Shown here in pieces: positions 60,187 to 64,000 of a DNA stretch of 64,000 bases (position 1 is its first letter; each line of letters begins with the position of its first letter). The translations under genes and the position numbers were made by a program. The stretch comes from Cryobacterium psychrophilum (lineage in GTDB: Bacteria; Actinomycetota; Actinomycetes; Actinomycetales; Microbacteriaceae). Location of the stretch: NCBI RefSeq assembly GCF_004365915.1, contig NZ_SODI01000001.1:2542001-2606000 (forward strand), read 5' to 3'. Under the pieces are notes generated by a model. It searched no databases. It was not told the origin of the DNA and saw only the letters and a list, made by a program, of their open reading frames with translations.

Positions 60187-61857
60187 ATGGCTCCGACAAC
60201 GGGCACGGACGTCACGTGGCGTTCGAGAATGCAGGTGCGGAACTGGCGATCCTGGCCCCGAGCCGTCGCCACATCCTGGCGAGCATCCCTGCACTTTCGT
60301 ACCGTCACCATCTCGGTCGTGCTGTCGGGTATGGCCATCCTCGTGGTCGGTGTCTACATGTCGGTGAGCATCGGCAACGACCTGTTCCAATCGAGGCTCA
60401 ACCAGGTGCTGCTCGACTCGAATCGAGCCACGAATGCCGCGCAGGGAATCCTCGACGCCTCAGATGCCGTGGACCGCGTGCAGGTGCGCGCGCTGCTCGG
60501 ATCGGCGCGCACGTCGATCACCGCGGCATCCTCGAGTCGGCTCATTGCCGTGCTGCGCGTGCCCGGCCAGGATGCGTCGACCGTTGCGCCGCAGGATTCC
60601 TCGACCTTCGGCGAGGAGACCGGAGTCGTCTCGAACGATCTGCGCCGCGCGGTGCAGGCGAGCTCCGACGAACAATTCTGGCAGTCAGTGACCCTCACCG
60701 ACGACCTCGGCACCGAGATCCCCGGCGTCGTCGTTGGGTCGCAACTCACCGTTCCGGTTGCCGGGCGGTATGAGCTCTACATCGGCTACAGCCTGCAGGA
60801 CTCGGAGTCGACGCTGCTCTTTGTGCAGCAGACCCTGGGCGTCGCCGGCCTGGCCCTCGTGCTGCTCATCGGCGGTGTCAGCTGGGTGATCGTGCGCTTC
60901 GTCGTGACGCCGATTCGCGTGGCCGCTGAAACGAGCGAGAAGCTCGCCCGCGGCGATCTCGAGGTGCGCATCCCCGAGAAGGGCCAGGATGTCATTGCCA
61001 CCCTCGCCCGATCCTTCAACGGTATGGCCGACAGCCTGCAGAGCCAGATCCAGAAGCTCGCCGACCTCTCCGAGGTGCAACAACGTTTTGTGTCGGATGT
61101 CTCGCACGAGTTGCGCACACCGCTCACCACCATTCGCCTCGCCGGCGACGTACTGTACGACCAGCGCGCGAGCTTTCCCCCGGCAACCGGGCGCACGGCA
61201 GAGCTGCTGCACACCCAGGTAGAACGTTTCGAGGTGTTGCTGAGCGACCTGCTCGAGATCAGCCGATACGACGCCGGGTCCGTCGAACTCGAGAGCGAAC
61301 CGACCAACCTCGTGCACCTCGCGGAGGACGCCATTGACGGCTTACGAAGTCTCGCCGAGTCCAAGGGCAGCGACCTGCGGCTTGTGGCCCCCGGCGGATA
61401 CCTGAATGCCGACGTCGACCCGCGTCGCATCCGTCGTATTCTGCACAACCTGGTCGGCAATGCCATTGAGCACGGCGACGGCAAACCCGTGGTCATCTCG
61501 GTCGACAGCAATAGCGATTCGGTCGCGATTGCGGTGCGCGACTATGGGATGGGCATGAGCCAGTCCGAGGTGACGCATGTTTTCGACCGCTTCTGGCGAG
61601 CCGACCCCAGCCGCAAGCGCACCATCGGCGGCACGGGCCTTGGCCTGTCGATTGCCCGCGAAGACGCCACGGTACACAATGGGTGGCTGCAGGTCTGGGC
61701 GTCGCCCGGTCACGGCGCCTGTTTTCGCCTGACCCTGCCTCGTTTGTCAGGGGGAGTGCTCACCTCGTCACCGATCCCACTTCCGCCCGCCGATGCCACG
61801 TCGGAGCTGGGTGACTTGGGACCCAACCACGGAATCCCGGAGGGAACTCATGCGTAG
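60187..61857 (+). CDS. mtrB: MtrB sensor histidine kinase
   Basis: 556 residues from ATG 60187 (a TTG precedes at 60184). Two helices (about 37-58 and 216-238) around a roughly 160-residue extracytoplasmic sensor domain, HAMP (about 239-292), DHp with VSDVSHELRTPLTTIR (His307) and ATPase with GGTGLGLSIA (about 482). Partner of MtrA, 7 bp away. It overlaps lpqB by 8 bp. Confidence 0.94.
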   Translation: MAPTTGTDVTWRSRMQVRNWRSWPRAVATSWRASLHFRTVTISVVLSGMAILVVGVYMSVSIGNDLFQSRLNQVLLDSNRATNAAQGILDASDAVDRVQVRALLGSARTSITAASSSRLIAVLRVPGQDASTVAPQDSSTFGEETGVVSNDLRRAVQASSDEQFWQSVTLTDDLGTEIPGVVVGSQLTVPVAGRYELYIGYSLQDSESTLLFVQQTLGVAGLALVLLIGGVSWVIVRFVVTPIRVAAETSEKLARGDLEVRIPEKGQDVIATLARSFNGMADSLQSQIQKLADLSEVQQRFVSDVSHELRTPLTTIRLAGDVLYDQRASFPPATGRTAELLHTQVERFEVLLSDLLEISRYDAGSVELESEPTNLVHLAEDAIDGLRSLAESKGSDLRLVAPGGYLNADVDPRRIRRILHNLVGNAIEHGDGKPVVISVDSNSDSVAIAVRDYGMGMSQSEVTHVFDRFWRADPSRKRTIGGTGLGLSIAREDATVHNGWLQVWASPGHGACFRLTLPRLSGGVLTSSPIPLPPADATSELGDLGPNHGIPEGTHA

Positions 61858-63541
61858 AGTGCCGATTCGGGCTGCGGGCATCGGTCGCGCGCTCGCCGCG
61901 GTTGTGGCCGCCGTCATCGTCCTGACCTCGTGTGGCGGGATCCCGCGAGAGGGAAACGTACGCGCGGGACAGGCCGACCTCGTCGACGAAAGCCCGGCCC
62001 AGGTGTTTCTGCCGTCCGGGCCGCAGCGTGACGCCAGCGCGGAATCGATCCTGCTCGGTTTCATCGACGCGGCGTCGAGTCCGGAGAACAACTACGCCAT
62101 TGCGCGCGAATTCCTCACCCCAAGCTTCAGCGCGGACTGGGACCCGACGGCCGGCGTCATCGTGGACGACGGCATCGGACGCGTCGTCACCGCCCGGGAC
62201 GAGCAGACGATCCAGGTCATGGTGACACCGATCGCGGAGGTGAGCGCGACGGGCGAATACCGTGAATCGGATTCGACGCCCGTGCCGCTCGGCTACCAAT
62301 TCGTGCAGGTCGACGGGCAGTGGCGAATCCAGGCCGCCCCCAACGGAACGGTGATCGACGAGAACACGTTCAACGACGTCTTCAGCGCATCCGCCCTCTA
62401 TTTCTTCGACCCCGGCTTCGACATGCTCGTGCCCGACCTGCGCTGGTTCCCTCGCGGGGCATCCGCTCCGACCAAGATCGTCAACGCCGTGCTGAGCGGC
62501 CCGAGCTCCTGGCTCGTTGGAGCCGTCGCCACGGCATTCCCGGACGGGACGAAGCTCACCGCCGATGCCGTGCGGGTCGTGAGACGCAACGCCATGGTCG
62601 ACCTCAACAGCGAGGCGCTCAACGCGGACCGCATCACCCTTGAGCGGATGAAGGCGCAGCTCACGGCGAGCCTGCCGTCGGGGATGAGCGTGAAGGTCAC
62701 GATCGACCAGAACCCGCAAGACATTGCCGATCTCGGTCCCGCCGTGAATCCGCGCGTGGACGCGCGGGCGTTGATTTTGCGGGAGGGAGACTTCGGGTTT
62801 CTTGCCGCCAGCGGACAGGCCGTGACCCCGGTGGACGGTGTCTCCGATGCCATCGTGGGACTCGCCCCCACGGCGGTATCCCTCGCGGCCGGCCAACAAG
62901 CTGCCGTGGCCCTCGCGGAGGGCGGAGTCTGGCGGGTGAGAGCCGGCAACGATCCCGAGCTGGTCGACTCGCGTGCCGGGCTGATTGCGCCGTCGATTGA
63001 CAACGACGGGTACACTTGGTCGGTGCCGATGAACCAACCGAACGACATTGTCGTGACGGGCATGGACTCCGCGGCGGTGAGTGTTGCCTCACCCTGGCCG
63101 GAGGCCACGACGATCCAGGCCATGAAGGTTGCCCGCGACGGTACCCGCATCGTGGTGGCGTACACGATCGGCGCCGAGCCCCGACTGGCCGTTGTGGGGA
63201 TTCTTCGCAAGGATGGTTTGCCGATCGGCCTCACCGCCCCACTGCAGCTCATGGCGGATTCAACCCCTGCCCTCGATGTGGCCTGGGTTGATGAGTTGAC
63301 GGTGGCCTCGCTCAGTACCCTGGCAACCGGGGCCAAACAGATCTCCGCCCGCGAGCTCGGAGGCGCGAGCCTCGTGCTTGAGTCGCCCCCTGACGCCGTG
63401 GCGCTCGCCGGAAGCAACTCGTTGCGCGACCTCCGGGCGATCACGTCATCCGGAGGGCTGCACGTGCAGCGTGGCGTTGGTTGGCAGAAACGCCTCGACG
63501 GGGTGACCGTGCTCGCCACCCAGCAGGGCATCGACAAGTAG
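61850..63541 (+). CDS. lpqB: LpqB lipoprotein
   Basis: 563 residues from ATG 61850; GGAGGG is the ribosome site. Lipobox LTSC with Cys28, then a beta-propeller-like part (GerMN/LpqB domain with RWFPRGASAPTKIVNAVLSGPSSWL near 202-226). LpqB interacts with MtrB in related actinobacteria and modulates its signalling. The frame to 61793 is rejected as it lies within mtrB. Confidence 0.93.
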   Translation: MRRVPIRAAGIGRALAAVVAAVIVLTSCGGIPREGNVRAGQADLVDESPAQVFLPSGPQRDASAESILLGFIDAASSPENNYAIAREFLTPSFSADWDPTAGVIVDDGIGRVVTARDEQTIQVMVTPIAEVSATGEYRESDSTPVPLGYQFVQVDGQWRIQAAPNGTVIDENTFNDVFSASALYFFDPGFDMLVPDLRWFPRGASAPTKIVNAVLSGPSSWLVGAVATAFPDGTKLTADAVRVVRRNAMVDLNSEALNADRITLERMKAQLTASLPSGMSVKVTIDQNPQDIADLGPAVNPRVDARALILREGDFGFLAASGQAVTPVDGVSDAIVGLAPTAVSLAAGQQAAVALAEGGVWRVRAGNDPELVDSRAGLIAPSIDNDGYTWSVPMNQPNDIVVTGMDSAAVSVASPWPEATTIQAMKVARDGTRIVVAYTIGAEPRLAVVGILRKDGLPIGLTAPLQLMADSTPALDVAWVDELTVASLSTLATGAKQISARELGGASLVLESPPDAVALAGSNSLRDLRAITSSGGLHVQRGVGWQKRLDGVTVLATQQGIDK

Positions 63542-63613
63542 CCGGTCCTCCCCAGCTTCCGGCTGTGCACCGTGGCCGGCGCGGCCGTCACTGTCGCGGA
63601 GTCGCGCGGCAGT

Positions 63614-64000
63614 ATGGGTGGCATGCATGGCAAGGCGCTGTTTGCAGGACTGCCCGCGGCGCTTCTTGACGCCTGGGCCGTTGTCATGCCCACGGAATGT
63701 GTCGGGTGCCATGCCGCCGATCGGGCGCTGTGCCCCGCGTGCCGGCAGGGCCTCCGTCCCGAGGTGCACGAGGCGAGGCGCGAGGGAGTTCCGGTGTGGT
63801 GCGGCCTCGACTATTCCGGTGTGGCGCGGCACGTGATCGGGGCTTTCAAAGACGGCGGCAGAACGGATGCCGCGGGTGCGCTCGCCATGCCCCTCCGGTT
63901 GGCCGTGACGGCCGCCCTCGGAGTCGCGACCCCGGCTTCGGCGCGGCGGGGAGTGCGCCTCGTGGTGATTCCATCGTCCACGGCGGCATGGCGGGCCAGG
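63614..64000 (+). CDS. comF: ComF-like phosphoribosyltransferase, 5' part (runs off right edge)
   Basis: 129 codons visible from ATG 63614 (63623 is the next in-frame ATG). The Cys4 zinc motif CVGC...CPAC (C29, C32, C40, C43) and the VWCGLDYSGVARHVIGAFKDGGR segment match ComF/GntX. The catalytic PRPP loop is outside the window. It follows lpqB by 72 bp, as in other actinobacteria. Confidence 0.88.
   Translation, partial: MGGMHGKALFAGLPAALLDAWAVVMPTECVGCHAADRALCPACRQGLRPEVHEARREGVPVWCGLDYSGVARHVIGAFKDGGRTDAAGALAMPLRLAVTAALGVATPASARRGVRLVVIPSSTAAWRAR

Overview
The window looks like a high-GC actinobacterial chromosome, most probably family Microbacteriaceae. The support is a WhiB2-type regulator, MtrA-MtrB-LpqB, DUF3499, DUF5719, a DUF222/HNH 13E12-type gene, and an actinobacterial 16S-23S-5S operon with no tRNA in the spacer. 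Genus is not claimed.

Layout. (1) 1-3.6 kb: two nested insertion sequences. An intact IS21-family element (932-3531, 7-bp target duplication CAATTTT) sits 10 bp in front of the start codon of an IS1182-like transposase that runs off the left edge. (2) 3.7-20.9 kb: a surface-polysaccharide region with a DUF2142 membrane protein, four-gene set of GT2 enzymes and DUF2304 protein, a flippase, gmd-fcl (GDP-L-fucose), two O-antigen-ligase-like proteins, a phytoene-desaturase-like oxidoreductase, an acyl-CoA dehydrogenase, manA and a galE-like epimerase. (3) 21-26.6 kb: whiB2, a 1197-residue GT2/membrane protein with a Lys/Ala-rich tail, and DUF5719. (4) 26.8-29.2 kb: a lipoprotein/PKD-like pair and an AlkA-like glycosylase. 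(5) 29.3-38.5 kb: a gene set of unresolved function: MTA phosphorylase-like, epimerase, two-component system, GT2, DUF2064, methyltransferase, membrane protein, cytochrome-b/sulfite-oxidase-like fusion, and a GT87-like transferase. (6) 38.7-45.7 kb: DUF222/HNH, a GT-C transferase, a lipoprotein, a zincin-like protein without HExxH, DUF3499 and sahH. (7) 46.4-51.9 kb: rRNA operon. (8) 51.9-59.3 kb: RDD, SpoIIM, DUF58, MoxR, DUF4350, DUF4129 and a multi-pass membrane protein. (9) 59.5-64 kb: mtrA-mtrB-lpqB and the start of comF.

How it fits together: ManA, Gmd, Fcl and GalE supply sugar nucleotides, GT2/GT-C enzymes assemble glycans on lipid carriers, and the flippase and the ligase-like proteins export and polymerise them. 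WhiB2, MtrAB-LpqB and the MoxR-DUF58 group are envelope and division functions. From memory, the order manA, whiB2, zincin, DUF3499, sahH, mtrAB-lpqB, comF resembles the Mycobacterium tuberculosis Rv3260c-Rv3242c neighbourhood, here broken by three inserted blocks (26.8-43 kb, the rRNA operon, and the MoxR group).

The best candidate for an undescribed system is the 29.3-38.5 kb glycoconjugate/redox cluster. Other notable items are the nested IS, a 64-bp dyad repeat present twice in intergenic DNA, and the GT with a histone-like tail. No CRISPR array, tRNA, prophage or recognised defence system was seen.
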